From assembly GCA_024291935.2 (NCBI GenBank), contig CM044312.1:73489001-73553000 (forward strand): DNA of 64,000 bases. Reading direction: 5' to 3'. The stretch comes from Okapia johnstoni (taxonomy: Eukaryota; Chordata; Mammalia; Artiodactyla; Giraffidae). Both the position numbers and the translations under genes were made by a program. Every line of letters begins with the position of its first letter. The stretch's first letter is position 1. Below, one piece after another: positions 47,261 to 57,825 of the stretch. Below the pieces are notes generated by a model. The model saw nothing but the letters and a program-made list of their open reading frames with translations, had not been told where the DNA came from and searched no databases.

Positions 47261-48484
47261 AGGCTAGCCCCTAGACTACAATGTGCATAACTCTATATAA
47301 TGATCATTGTTAACATCAGTGAAGATTGAGAATTTGGAAACCAAACAATTTGCATTCCAGAAGCACCCACCAAGTGCGAAGTCCATACCAAGGAACATCC
47401 AAGCAATGATACTATAGCTCAGGAATTTACTACTTTTTGTAGAATAAAAATGTGGGAGGTCTGAATGTTACATTAGGATCAAGTATGCCTGTGAGACCAG
47501 GTGAATAATATTAAGCTGGAGGTCTGAAAATGTAATTTTCAGTGTTTTAATTTAATGTTTCCCTTTTTATATCAATGGAGTATTTTATGTAACAGTGTTA
47601 GGAAACCCTAAGAGTTCACACTCTGTTAAGTCTATAACCTGAGCCTATAATTCAAGACAATCAATTTAATTTCTTTAACAGTTTAACATTCTTATCAAAT
47701 GAATGTTAAAAGGTAACCAGACTTCAAACTCTTCAGTATACTTCTAAGTATGTATATTAGTCAGAGAGCCTGTTTATGTTTCAGAGTATGTTTCATTAGC
47801 TCACTACAAGTAAGTTACAGTGACTTACAGACAATTCTTACATATTCTATAACATGAATACACTCTCAGTACCAAGTACTTACTGGCTAGCAGCAGTAAA
47901 TTGGCAAGTAATAAGCAGGTCATCAATAAGACTGTATTTTATTGCTGTAAATTTAGTCAAGGATGTACTCACCATTAAAGAAAAATTAAAAAAGTAAAAC
48001 ACTACAACAATCCAAGAGCGACTGAATTCAAACAAGATATAGAACAAGTAGAAAACTAACTTTGAACTGCAGTGCCCCCTGGCATATAGAATAGGCTGTA
48101 AATGGATTTTAAGAATAAGCATCTAAATTTTTTTTGATTTAAAGAAAAGATCTACTTTAGAATTGAAGAGACATTGCAGGAACAACTGGATAAAGATACA
48201 TCTCTCTGTTCTAGGACACTCACGTGTTAAGACTGACTATTCTGAATGTACCTATTTTAGAATGTTTGGGTATGATAGTGAGATATCAAGATAGTGTATA
48301 CATAGGTTATCACATAAAATTGCTAAATAAAAATAACATACAATTATTCTACTTCTGTCATGGAGTGGATCAAATAAATTCATTTTTTCTGTTAATATTT
48401 TATCATATAAATACATGTTATTTTAAGATATTATTAAATTAGACATCAGTCTGTGTGTGATGGTATTTAATCACAAGATAAATG
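47261..48484. other. no gene recognised
   Basis: AT-rich spacer, 1.2 kb. Confidence 0.4.
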
Positions 48485-49131
48485 CTGTATATCCAGTCCC
48501 ATCATTTCATGGTGAATAGATGGGGAAAAAGTGGAAACAGTGACAGATTTTATTTTCTTGGGCTCCAAAATCAGGTGACTGCAGCCAGGAAATTAAAAGG
48601 TTCTTGCTCCTAGGAAGAAAAGCTATGATGAAACTAGACAGTGTATTAAAAAGCAGAGGCATCACTTTGCTGACAAAGGTCCATCTAGTCAAAGCTATGG
48701 TTTTTCCAGTAGTCATGTACAGATGTGAAAGTTGGACCATAAAGAAGACAGCACTGAAGAATTTATGCTTTCGAACTGTGGTGCTGGAGAAGATCCTTGA
48801 GAATCACTTCAACAGCAAGCAGATCAAACCAGTCAACATTAAATGAAATCAACCTTGAATATTCAACTGGAAGGGCTGATGCTGAAGATGAAGCTCCAAT
48901 ACTTTGGTCACCTGGTGGAAAGAGCCAAATCATTGGAAAAGACCCTGATACTGGGAAAGATTGAGGGCAAGAGAAGGGAGCAACAGAGCATAATATGGTT
49001 GGATGGCATCACTGACTCAATAGACATGACTTTGAGCAAACTCTGGGAGGTAGTGAAGGACAGGAAAGTCTGGTGTGCTGCGTTCATGGGGTCACAAAGA
49101 GTCGGACATGACTTAGTGACTGAACAGCAAC
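48485..49131 (+). mobile_element. BovB LINE 3' copy with small deletions
   Basis: Plus-strand BovB from the post-RT SWQIDGE region (here TCATTTCATGGTGAATAGAT) to the 3' terminus CACAAAGAGTCGGACATGAC and a CAGCAACA tail. Readable islands: 48604-48846 (LLGRKAMMKLDSVLKSRGIT, YRCESWTIKK) and 48843-49151 (LEGLMLKMKLQYFGHLVERA). Small deletions near 48575 and frame changes near 48840 break the ORF. Confidence 0.93.
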
Positions 49132-49604
49132 ATCTCAATATGGTTTGGTAGTATTCAAGTAGTAAAACGTATATTTTCATCTCTAAGAGACTTTTAAAGT
49201 AAAGTGTTATATAACATGAAGCACTCAAAATGAGAAAGGAAGGCTTGACAGAAGAGATGTAATCATAAGCTTGAGGATAAAATGACTTTGTTGAGGGATC
49301 AGAAAAGATGTGAGATCGAGGAAAGTCTGATGAGTGGATTCTTCTGCAGGGTACTTAAAAGGAGATATAATTAGTGGTATGAAATACCAGGATACAATTT
49401 ACCAAGAACATGAATCTAAGAAAATAGTACTTTTATAATCAGGCAGAAAGCTGCTAATAATTACTGCTAATAAAAGCTGCTAATAATTATATATGACCAA
49501 TATATATGCCTTGAGTTGTAAAATATCTGTCCCTGTTGAAATTTGTATCCTATAGATGGCATCAACCTTATCAATTTATAAAGGATCCCTTTGAGCTAGA
49601 ATGG
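49132..49604. other. no gene recognised
   Basis: AT-rich; GCTGCTAATAATTA-like short repeats at 49451-49488. Confidence 0.4.
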
Positions 49605-49630
49605 AAAAAAAAAAAAAAAAAAAAAAAAAA
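49605..49630. repeat. poly(A) run, 26 bases
   Basis: Uninterrupted A run with no AATAAA signal upstream and no recognisable retrocopy body before it. Confidence 0.9.
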
Positions 49631-49757
49631 CTTCAGGCCATATACCCTGGTTCTCAATTACCTCAGTTCAGAAGGTGATTGTTTTAACAAATTAAACTGT
49701 CTTGGATAATCTAGCTTCTCTTATTTACAGATCAGGAACACCTAGAAATATTATAGT

Positions 49758-49969
49758 GCATATGTGCTGTGTGTTCACTCATGTCTGACTCTTTGTGACC
49801 CCATGGAGCCCACCAGGATCCTCTGCCAGTGGAACTTTCCAGGCAGGCATACTGGAGTAGGGTACGATTTCCTACTCCAGGAGATCTTCCCAATGCAGAG
49901 ATAGAACCTGTGTCTGGCATTTGCTGCATTGGCCGCAGATTCTTTACCACTGCACTACATGGAAAGCTC
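49758..49969 (-). mobile_element. ART2A / Bov-tA-type SINE (cluster member 1)
   Basis: Minus-strand SINE: CTGACTCTTTGTGACCCCAT at the 3' end, antisense head GATTCTTTACCACTGCACTA at the high end. First of three SINEs within 750 bases. Confidence 0.93.
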
Positions 49970-49975
49970 AGAAAT

Positions 49976-50209
49976 AGTGTGTGTGTGTCTGTGTGTGTCT
50001 GTGTGCGCAGTCACGCTCAACTCTTTGCAACCCTTTGGACTATATCACACCAGACTCCTCTGTCCATGGGATTTTTCAGGCAAGAATGCTGGAATGGGTT
50101 GCCATTTCCTACTCCAGGGGATCTTCCTGAAACAGGGATCAAATCCATGTGTCCTGCATCTCCTGCATAGCAGGCAGATTCTTTACCTGGTGAGGCATCG
50201 GGGAAGCCT
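49976..50209 (-). mobile_element. ART2A / Bov-tA-type SINE with TG tail (cluster member 2)
   Basis: The low end carries a GT-rich tail (GTGTGTGTGTCTGTGTGTGT) grown from the 3' end, then CTTTGCAACCCTTTGGACTA, body, and antisense head ending GGGGAAGCC. Same orientation as its left neighbour, 6 bases away. Confidence 0.93.
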
Positions 50210-50243
50210 AGTTCAGAATAATTATAAGACTCACCTAAACACA

Positions 50244-50508
50244 ATGACAACCCACTCCGGTACTCTTGCCTGGAAAATCCCATGGACAGAGGAGCCTGGT
50301 AGGCTGTAGTCCATGGGGTCGCGAAGAGTTGGACACGACTGAGTGACTTTACTTTCACTTTTCACTTTCATGCATTGGAAAATGAAATGGCAGCCTACTC
50401 CAGTGTTCTTGCCTGGAGAATCCCAGGGACAGGGGAGCCTGGTGGGCTGCCCTCTGTGGGATCGCACAGAGTCGAACACGACTGAAGCGACTTAGCAAAC
50501 ACAGTTAG
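50244..50508 (+). mobile_element. BOV-A2 dimeric SINE (cluster member 3)
   Basis: Two BovA monomers without a tRNA head: monomer 1 ends at the CGCGAAGAGTTGGACACGAC terminus and CTTTACTTTCAC linker; monomer 2 begins at ATGCATTGGAAAATGAAATG and ends with CGCACAGAGTCGAACACGAC and ACTTAGCA. The flanks share AAACACA, a possible short target duplication. Confidence 0.93.
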
Positions 50509-51694
50509 GATTAAGTATTAAGGTTAGATATTAGTCTTTCTGCCTCCTAATTTAGAGATCTTTTTATTACACCATATTTGAGAGCAGGCCTGCAGACCTG
50601 AGAAATACCTATGTGGAAAAACAATTTTTTTTCTCTGTCTACAGTCCATTTACAGTGTATGTTGATATTCCTGCCTGAAACAATTGACTGTCAATTTACT
50701 CATGTAAATTCATTTGAGTTACTATGAATCTTACATATCTCTTCTCATTTTTGTTTTATTAAGTTGAATATGAATTGATTCCAATGAATATCAAATATGT
50801 GAAAAGTATAAACTATTATACAATTAAAAGTGTAGGTTCACTGTCCGTTTTAAAGAAACTCTTCAAATAAAACCACTGCCTGGGTATTTTTTAGTTTCTG
50901 TTCCTTGGCTTTTCTTTAATATTATGCTACAAAACTTAATATTACAAAATAAAATCTTATTGGTATTATGCCTTTGGGGCATAATTTAGCAGTTTATTTT
51001 GAAATGTTACAATTCATTAATCTAAAATTGAAATCATTCCAAAAACTGGAAAAAGTATTGATTAAAGAGGCATTTTAATATTTCCGTATAATTGTTCTAT
51101 GAAATTAATTTGGGTGGGTTCTAAGTGAAATGAAAGTTGGGAAAAATAGAAAAACAAAACAAAAAACCACAGATAGTGCAGTGTTTCAACCTGTGAGATA
51201 AAAAAAGGCCGATGAGTAAAGTCACAGTATTTCCCTTGCTCTCTGAAGGGACTCACTTTCTCAAGCACAGCATTAGGAGAGGGTAGCCAAACAGTGCACA
51301 GTGATCTTACTGAGTGGTGAAACAGATCACTACTTCTGAGCTGGCTAGAATGTGCTTGGCAAGTTAACAGAGAAGGGAGCTGTGCATAAATGAAGCTCCA
51401 AAATTTTACATAAGTGTCCCTTTGGGTATGTTGCTGAATAGTAGAATATATGTGTACTGGGGAAAAACTTCACAAATTTAGGGAAAGAACAACTAATGGG
51501 GAAAATCTATCAAAAGAAATAAAGAAGAAAAAATTATATGAAACTGTAAACTGAACAAATACCTGAGCTCATATAAACCTTGGCTATGTTTAATATTGAG
51601 ATTCCAGAGTGGAGAGACCTCATCAAAAACTCGGATCACTAAGTAGTGAGCTCAGGTAGTCCATACCTAAATGAAGAGCTTTTAAAGTAAAAGC
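50509..51694. other. no gene recognised
   Basis: AT-rich spacer of about 1.2 kb preceding the BovB tandem pair. Confidence 0.4.
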
Positions 51695-53770
51695 TATCAG
51701 TTCAGTTCAACTGCTCAGTCATATCCAACTCTTTGCGACCCCATAGACTGTGGCACGACAGGCTTCCGTGTACATCAACAACTCCCAGAGCTTGCTCAAA
51801 CTCATGTCTATCAAGTTGGTGATGCCATCCAACCATCTCATCCTCTGTCATCGCCCTCTCCTCTTGCCTTCAATCTTTCCGAGCATCAGGGTCTTTTCCA
51901 ATGAGTCAGTTCTTCTCATCAGGTGGCAAAAGTATTGGAGTTTCAGCTTCAACATCAGTCCTTCCATTGAATATTCAGGACTGATTTCCTTTAGGATGGA
52001 AAGGTTGGATCTCCTTGCAGTCCAAGCGACTCTCAAGAATCTTCTTCAACATCACAATTTAAAAGCATCAATTCTTTGTCTCTCAGCTTTCTTTATAGTC
52101 CAGCTCTCACATCCATACATGACTACTGGAAAAACCATAGCCTTGACTAGATGGACCTTTGTTGGCAAAGTAATGTCTCTGGTTTTTAATATACTGTCTA
52201 GCTTTGTCTTAGCTTTTCTTCCAAGGAGCAAGCATCTTTTAATTTCATGGCTGCAATCACCATCTGCAGTAATTCTGGAGCGCAAGAAAATAAAGTCTGT
52301 TACTCTTTTTATTTCCTCATCTATTTGCCACGAAGTGATGGGACTGGATGCCATGTTCTTAGTTTTCTGAATGTTGAGTTTTAAACCAACTTTTTCACTG
52401 TCTTTCACTTTCATCAAGAAGCTGTTTAGTTCTTCTTCGCTTTATGCCACAGGGATGGTATCATCCGCATATCTGAAGTTATTGATATTTCTCCCGGCTA
52501 ATTGAATCCAGCTTGTGCTTCATCCAGCCCAGCATTTCGCATGATGTGCTCTGCATATAAGTTAAATAAGCAGGGTGGCAATATACAGCCTTGACGTACT
52601 TCTTTCCCAATTTGCAACCAGTCCGTTGTCCCATATCCTATTCTAAGTGATGATTCTTGACCTGCATACAAGTTTCTCAGGAGGCAGGTAAGATGGTCTG
52701 GTATTCCCATCTCTTTAATAATTTTCCACAGTTTATTGTGGTCAACATAGTCAAAGGCTTTAGCATAGTCAAGAAAGCAGAAGTAGATGTTTTTCTGGAA
52801 TTCTCTTTATTGTTCTGTGATCCAGCGGATGTAGGCAACTTGATCTCTGGTTCCTCTGCCTTTTGTAAAACCAGCTTGGACATCTGGAAGTTCACGGTTC
52901 ACATATCGTTGAAGCCTGGCTTGGAGAATTTGGGGCATTACTTTGCTAGCGTGTGAGATGAGTGCAATTGTGCAGTAGTTGAGCATTCATTGGAATTGCC
53001 TTTCTTTGGGATTGGAATGAAAACTGACCTTTTCCAGTCCTGTGAACACTGGTGAGTTTTCCAAATTTGCTGGCATATCGAGTGCAGCACTTTCACAGTA
53101 TCATCTTTTAGGAATTGAAATAGCTCAACTGGAATTCCATCACCTCCACTAGCTTTGTTTGTAGTGATGCTTCCTAAGGCCCACTTGATATCGCATTCCA
53201 GGATGTCTGCTTCTGGGTGAGTGATCACACCACTGTGATTATCTGGGTCATTAAGATCTTGTTTGTATAGTTCTTCTGTGTATTTTTGCCACCTCTTCTT
53301 AATATTTCCTGATTCTGTTAGATCCCTACTATTTCTGACCTTTTTTGAGCCCATCATTGCATGAAATGTTCCCTTGGTATCTCTAATTTTCTTGAAGAGA
53401 TCTCTAGTCTTTCCCATTCTATTGTTTTCCTGTATTTGTTTGCACTGATTACTGAGGAAAGCTTTATTTTCTCTCCTTGCTATTCTTTGGAACTCTGCAT
53501 TCAACTGGGTATATCTTTCCTTTTCTCCATTGTCTTTAGCTTCTCTTCATTTTCAACTATTTGCAAGGCCTCCTCACACAACCATTTTGCCTTTTTGTAT
53601 TTCTTTTTCTTGGAAATGATCTTGATCCCTGCCTCCTGTACAATGTCATGAACCTCTGTCCATAATTATTCAGGGACTCTGTCTGTCAGATTTAATCCCG
53701 TGAAACTGTTTGTCACTTCCACTGTATAATCATAAGGTATTTGATTTACGTCATACCTGCATTGTCTAGT
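51695..53770 (-). mobile_element. BovB LINE, copy 1 of a head-to-tail pair
   Basis: Minus-strand BovB of 2.08 kb. The 3' terminus is at the low end (TCAGTTCAGTTCAACTGCTC, CTTTGCGACCCCATAGACTG). The whole RT domain and the linker follow, ending at TTGTCTAGTGGTTTTCCCT. Exactly there, at 53770/53771, the 3' terminus of the second copy begins. The portion of BovB upstream of this point does not reappear on the far side of copy 2. Copy 1 is visibly more diverged than copy 2. Confidence 0.96.
51848..53504 (-). pseudogene. BovB ORF2 pseudogene of copy 1
   Basis: Minus-strand segments in coding order. 53504-52938 (188 codons) holds the linker (KTRDLFKKIRDTKGTFHA) and RT start (KASGGDGIPVELFQFL, WKRSVFIPIPKKG). 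52895-52677 covers the motif A stretch in a shifted frame. 52710-52498 holds GIPDHLTCLLRNLYAGQE and RQGCILPPCLFNLYAEHIM (S changed to P in motif B). The active-site codons YADD are readable at 52471-52460. 52417-52052 holds KVGLKLNIQKTKNMASS to YGCESWTIKKAERQRIDAF, and 52036-51848 the C-terminus. At least four frame breaks; not functional. Confidence 0.92.
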
Positions 53771-53930
53771 GGTTTTCCCTCAGTTCAGTTCAGTTGCTCA
53801 GTCGTGTCCGACTCTTTGCGACCCCATGAACTGCAGCACACCAGGCCTCCCTGTCCATCACCAACTCCTGGAGTCTACCCAAACCCATATCCATCGAGTC
53901 AGTGATGCCATCCAACCAACTCATCCTCTG

Positions 53931-56414
53931 TCATCCCCTTCTCCTCCTGCCCCCAATCCTACCCAGCATTAGGGTCTTTTCCAATGAGTCAACTCTTTGC
54001 ATGAGGTGGCCAAAGTATTGGAGCTTCATCTTCAACATCAGTCCTTCCAATGAACACCCAGGATTGATCTTCTTTAGGATGGATTGATTGGATCTCCTTG
54101 CAGTCCAAGGGACTCTCAAGAGTCTTCTCCAACACCACAGTTCAAAAGCATCAATTCTGCGGCGCTCAGCTTTCTTCATCGTCCAACTCTCACATCCATA
54201 CATGACCACTGGAAAAAACATAGCCTTGACTAGATGGACTTTTGTTGGCAAAGTAATGTCTCTGCTTTTAAATATGCTATCTAGGTTGGCCATAACCTTC
54301 CTTCCTAGGAGTAAGCGTCTTTTAATTTCATGGCTGCAATCACCATCCGCAGTGATTTTGGAGCCCCAAAAAATAAAGTCTGACACTGTTTCCACTGTTT
54401 CCCCATCTATTTCCCATGAAGTGATGGGACCAGATGCCATGATCTTAGTTTTCTGAACGTTGAGCTTCAAGCCAACATTTTCACTCTCCTCTTTCACTTT
54501 CATCAAGAGGCTCTTTAGCTCTTCTTCACTTTCTGCCATAAGGGTGGTGTCATCTGCATATCTGAGGTTATTGATATTTCTCCTGGAAATCTTGATCCAG
54601 CTTGTGTTTCCTCCAGCCCAGCATTTCTCATGATGTACTCTGCGTATAAGTTAAATAAGCAGGGTGACAATATACAGCCTTGACGTACTCCTTTTCCTAT
54701 TTGGAACCAGTCTGTTGTTCCATGTCCAGTTCTAACTGTTGCTTCCTGACCTGCATACAGGTTTCTCAAGAGACAGGTCAGATGGCCTGGTATGCCCTTC
54801 TCTTTCAGAATTTTTCAGTTTATTGTGACCCACACAGTCAAAGTCTTTGGCATAGTCAATAAAGCAGAAATAGATGTTTTTCTGGAGCTCTCTTCTTTTT
54901 TGATGATCCATCTGATGTTGGCAATTTGATCTCTGGTTCCTCTGCCTTTTCTAAAACCAGCTTGAACATCTGGAAGTTCATGGTTCACATATTGCTGAAG
55001 CCTGACTTGGTGAATTTTGAGCATTACTTTACTAGCATGTGAGATGAGTCCAATTGTGTGGTAGTTTGAGCATGCTTTGGCATTGCCTTTCTTTGGGATT
55101 GTGATGAAAACTGACCTTTTCCAGTCCTGTAGCCACTGCTGAGTTTTCCAAATTTGCTGGCATATCGAGTGCAGTACTTTCACAGCATCATCTTTCAGGA
55201 TTTGAAATAGCTCAACTGGAATTCCATCACCTCCACTAGCTTTGTTCGTAGTGATGTTTCCTAAGGCCCACTTGACTTCACATTCCAGGATGTCTGGCTC
55301 TAGGTGAGTGATCACACCGTCATAATTATATGGGTCGTGAAGATTTTTTTTTGTACAGTTCTTCTGTGTATTCTTGCCACCTCTTCTTAATATCTTCTGC
55401 TTCTGTTAGGTCCATATCATTTCTGTCCTTTATCGAGCCTATCTTTGCATGAAATTTTCCTTTGGTATCTCTAATTTTCTTGAAGTGATCTCTAGTCTTT
55501 CCCAATCTGTTGTTTTCCTCTATTTCTTTGCATTGATCGCTGAGGAAGGCTTTCTTATCTCTCCTTGCTATTCTTTGGAACTCTGCATTCATATGGGAAT
55601 ATCTTTCCTTTTCTCCTTTGCTTTTCGCTTCTCTTCTCTTCCCAGCTATCTGTACGGCCTCCTCAGACAGCCATTTTGCTTTTTTGCATTTCTTTTCCAT
55701 GGGGATTGTCTTGATCCCTGTCTCCTGTACAATGTCACCAACCTCTGTCCATAACTCTTCAGGGACTCTGTCTATCAGATCTAGTCCCTTAAATCTATTT
55801 GTCACTTCTACTGTATACTCATAAGGGATTTGATCTAGGTCATACGTGAATGGACTAGTGATTTTCCCTACTTTCTTCAATTTAAGTCTGAATTTCGCAA
55901 TAAGCAGTTCATGATCTGAGCCACAGTCTGCTCCCGGTCTTGTTTTTGCTGACTGTATAGAGCTTCTCCATCTTTGGCTGCAAAGAATATAATCAATCTG
56001 ATTTCGGTGTTGACCATCTGGTGATGTCCACGTGTAGAGTCTTCTCTTGTGTTGTTGGAAGAGGGTGTTTGCTATTACCAGTGCGTTCTCTTGGCAAAAC
56101 TCTATTAGCCTTTGCCCTGCTTCATTCTGTACTCCAAGGCCAAATTTGCCAATTACTCCAGGTGTTTCTTGACTTCCTACTTTTGCATTCCAGTCCTCTA
56201 TAATGAAAAGGACATCTTTTTTGGGTGTTAGTTCTAGAAGGACTCGTAGGTCTTCATAGAACCGTTCAACTTCAGCTTCTTTGGCATTACTGGTCGGGGC
56301 ATAGACTTGGATTACTCTGATATTGAATGGTTTGCCTTGGAAATGAACAGAGATCATTCTGTCGTTTTTGAGATTGCATCCAAGTACTGCCTTTTGGACT
56401 CTTTTGTTGACCAT
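53931..56414 (-). pseudogene. BovB ORF2 pseudogene of copy 2: endonuclease, RT, C-terminus
   Basis: The longest frame, 56414-55326 (362 codons), starts at a Met within the endonuclease. It shows QVYAPTSNAKEAEVE (residues 36-50), EDWNAKVG (73-80; the family has G where E73 stands), YTWTSPDGQHRNQIDYIL (127-144) and GADCGSDHELL with the catalytic SDH (161-171), followed by the lysine-rich linker. The N-terminal endonuclease motifs (TWN and the glutamate block) are missing through the deletion near 56470. A T-run expansion near 55350 shifts the frame into 55315-54815 (166 codons, RT blocks KASGGDGIPVELFQ to QAGFRKGRGTRDQI). Small deletions near 54892 and 54823 flank motif A. 54769-54515 holds RQGCILSPCLFNLYAEYIM. 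A one-base loss near 54596 precedes the YADD box (54560-54549), and 54539-53931 (202 codons) is the C-terminal part. Not functional. Confidence 0.94.
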
Positions 56415-56474
56415 GATGGCTAATCCATTTCTTCTAAGGGATTCTTGCCCACAGTAGTAGAGACTGACTGTGGG

Positions 56475-57255
56475 GAAAACTGGGTCTTGTTCTGATGGTC
56501 AGGGCCATTCTTGGTAAATCTTTAATCCAATTTTCTGTAGATGAGCCGGGCTGTGTTCCCTCCCTTTTGTTTGACCTGATACCATACTATGGTGGAGGTA
56601 ATGAAGAAAATGGCAACCTCCTTCAAAATTTCCAGTACATGCACTGCCACACTCAGTGCTCCAGAACCTGCAGTCGGCCAATGCTGACCATTGCCTCCAC
56701 CAGGGACTCCTGGACACTCACAGGCAAATCTAGGTCAGTCTCTTGTGGGGTCACTGCACTTTTCTCCTGGGTCCTGGTGTGCACATGGTTTTGTTTGTGC
56801 CCTCCAAGAGCCTGCTTCCCTAGTCCTGTGTAAGTTCTGGTGACTCATTTGTGGGGTTAATGGCAACCTCCTCCAAGAAGGCTTATGCTACCCCCAGGTC
56901 TACTGCACCCAAAGCCCCTGCCCGTGTGGCTGGCCAGTGTTGACCCGTACCTCCACAGGAGACACTCAAACACTCTAAGGCAGGTCTGGCTCATCTCTGT
57001 GGCGTCTCCTGGTGTGCACAAGGTTTTGTTTGAGCCTTCTGAGCATCTCTTACAGGTATGGGGTTTGATTCTAAATGTGATTTTGCCCCTCCCCAGTCTT
57101 TCTGGGGCTTCTCCTTTGCCCTTGGATGTGGGTATCTTTTTTTTTATGGGATGCAACATCTCCTATCATTGATTGTTCAGCTGCAAGTTATAATTTTGAA
57201 GTTCTCACAGGAGAAGATGAGAGCACATCCTTCTACTCCGCCATCTTGTTGAGAG
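56475..57255 (-). promoter_or_regulatory. putative BovB 5' untranslated / promoter region
   Basis: This 780-base block, directly continuous with BovB coding sequence, is clearly less AT-rich than its surroundings, has no frame resembling LINE proteins, and ends near a presumed transcription start. I recall the same block preceding other full-length BovB copies in cattle; that is memory, not a search. It would hold an internal pol II promoter if the call is right. Alternative: an unrelated repeat into which BovB inserted, but no 5' truncation junction or duplication is evident. Confidence 0.55.
57238..57248 (-). promoter_or_regulatory. YY1-like motif at the BovB 5' end
   Basis: The minus strand reads CAAGATGGCGG, a perfect match to the YY1 core, within about 15 bases of the presumed 5' end of BovB copy 2. 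Primate L1 elements carry a YY1 site at the equivalent place, where it positions transcription start. That this site acts the same way in BovB is inference. Confidence 0.5.
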
Positions 57256-57257
57256 TC

Positions 57258-57382
57258 AAGTTGCTTCAGTCGTGTCTGATTCTGTGACCCTGTAAACTGT
57301 AGCCCACCAGTCTCCTCTGTTCATGGGGTTTTTCAGGCAAGAGTACCAGAGTGGGTTCCCATGACTCCCTCCAGGGGACAAA
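57258..57382 (-). mobile_element. SINE fragment (ART2A / Bov-tA type)
   Basis: Antisense 3' terminus (GTTGCTTCAGTCGTGTCTGA) and body to CTCCCTCCAGGGGA; the tRNA head is absent. It abuts the 5' end of BovB copy 2. Confidence 0.88.
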
Positions 57383-57701
57383 GCTATTAAGAACCCCCAA
57401 AATCTAAATTAAAAACAAACATAAAACCGTTCAAGCTGGTTCACAAGTGAAGTAACAGCTTTCCAGAAAAAAGCTCAACATTCTGGAGGAAGATAACAAA
57501 ATCCAAATACTTAACAATTAGCACAGCTATAACCAACCGTGTATAATCAACATAGTAGTAGTAAAGGAGTAATAAATAAAATGTGACATACAACTCAGAG
57601 AAAAATATCAATTAATGCTACTAGAATTAAAAATAATAGATATTATTGACTATCTAATGGAAAAGCAGAGAATTTTATAGACATAAATAGATAAATTTAT
57701 A

Positions 57702-57825
57702 TTGCTGTTGTTTAGTTGTGTCTGAGTCTTTTGCAACCCCATGGACAGTAGCCTACCTGGCTCCTCTGTCTATGGGGTTTTCAGGCAAGAATACTGAAGT
57801 TTGTTGCCATTTCCTTCTCCAGGAA
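57702..57825 (-). mobile_element. SINE fragment (ART2A / Bov-tA type)
   Basis: TTGCTGTTGTTTAGTTGTGT and CTTTTGCAACCCCATGGACA at the 3' end, body to CATTTCCTTCTCCAGG; head missing. Confidence 0.88.

Larger units (their letters stand above)
53771..57255 (-). mobile_element. BovB LINE, copy 2 of the pair, near full span with 5' region
   Basis: Minus-strand BovB of about 3.5 kb, the most complete in the window. Low to high coordinate: 3' terminus (CAGTTCAGTTCAGTTGCTCA), C-terminus, RT, linker, most of the endonuclease to about 56460, then about 780 bases of less AT-rich sequence taken as the BovB 5' region, ending near 57255 at a YY1-like motif. Compared with the usual gene order, the segment between the 5' region and the endonuclease middle appears deleted at about 56470. 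A truncated SINE adjoins the 5' end. The presence of a 5' region suggests full-length insertion and later internal loss. Confidence 0.92.

Noticed and set aside
49605..49630. Poly(A) tail of a processed pseudogene
   Set aside because: No polyadenylation signal and no recognisable retrocopied gene upstream, and no target duplication could be found.
51750..52370. 206-codon plus-strand open frame
   Set aside because: It is the antisense of BovB ORF2 in copy 1. Its sequence matches antisense frames of other BovB copies, and all genuine LINE motifs lie on the minus strand.
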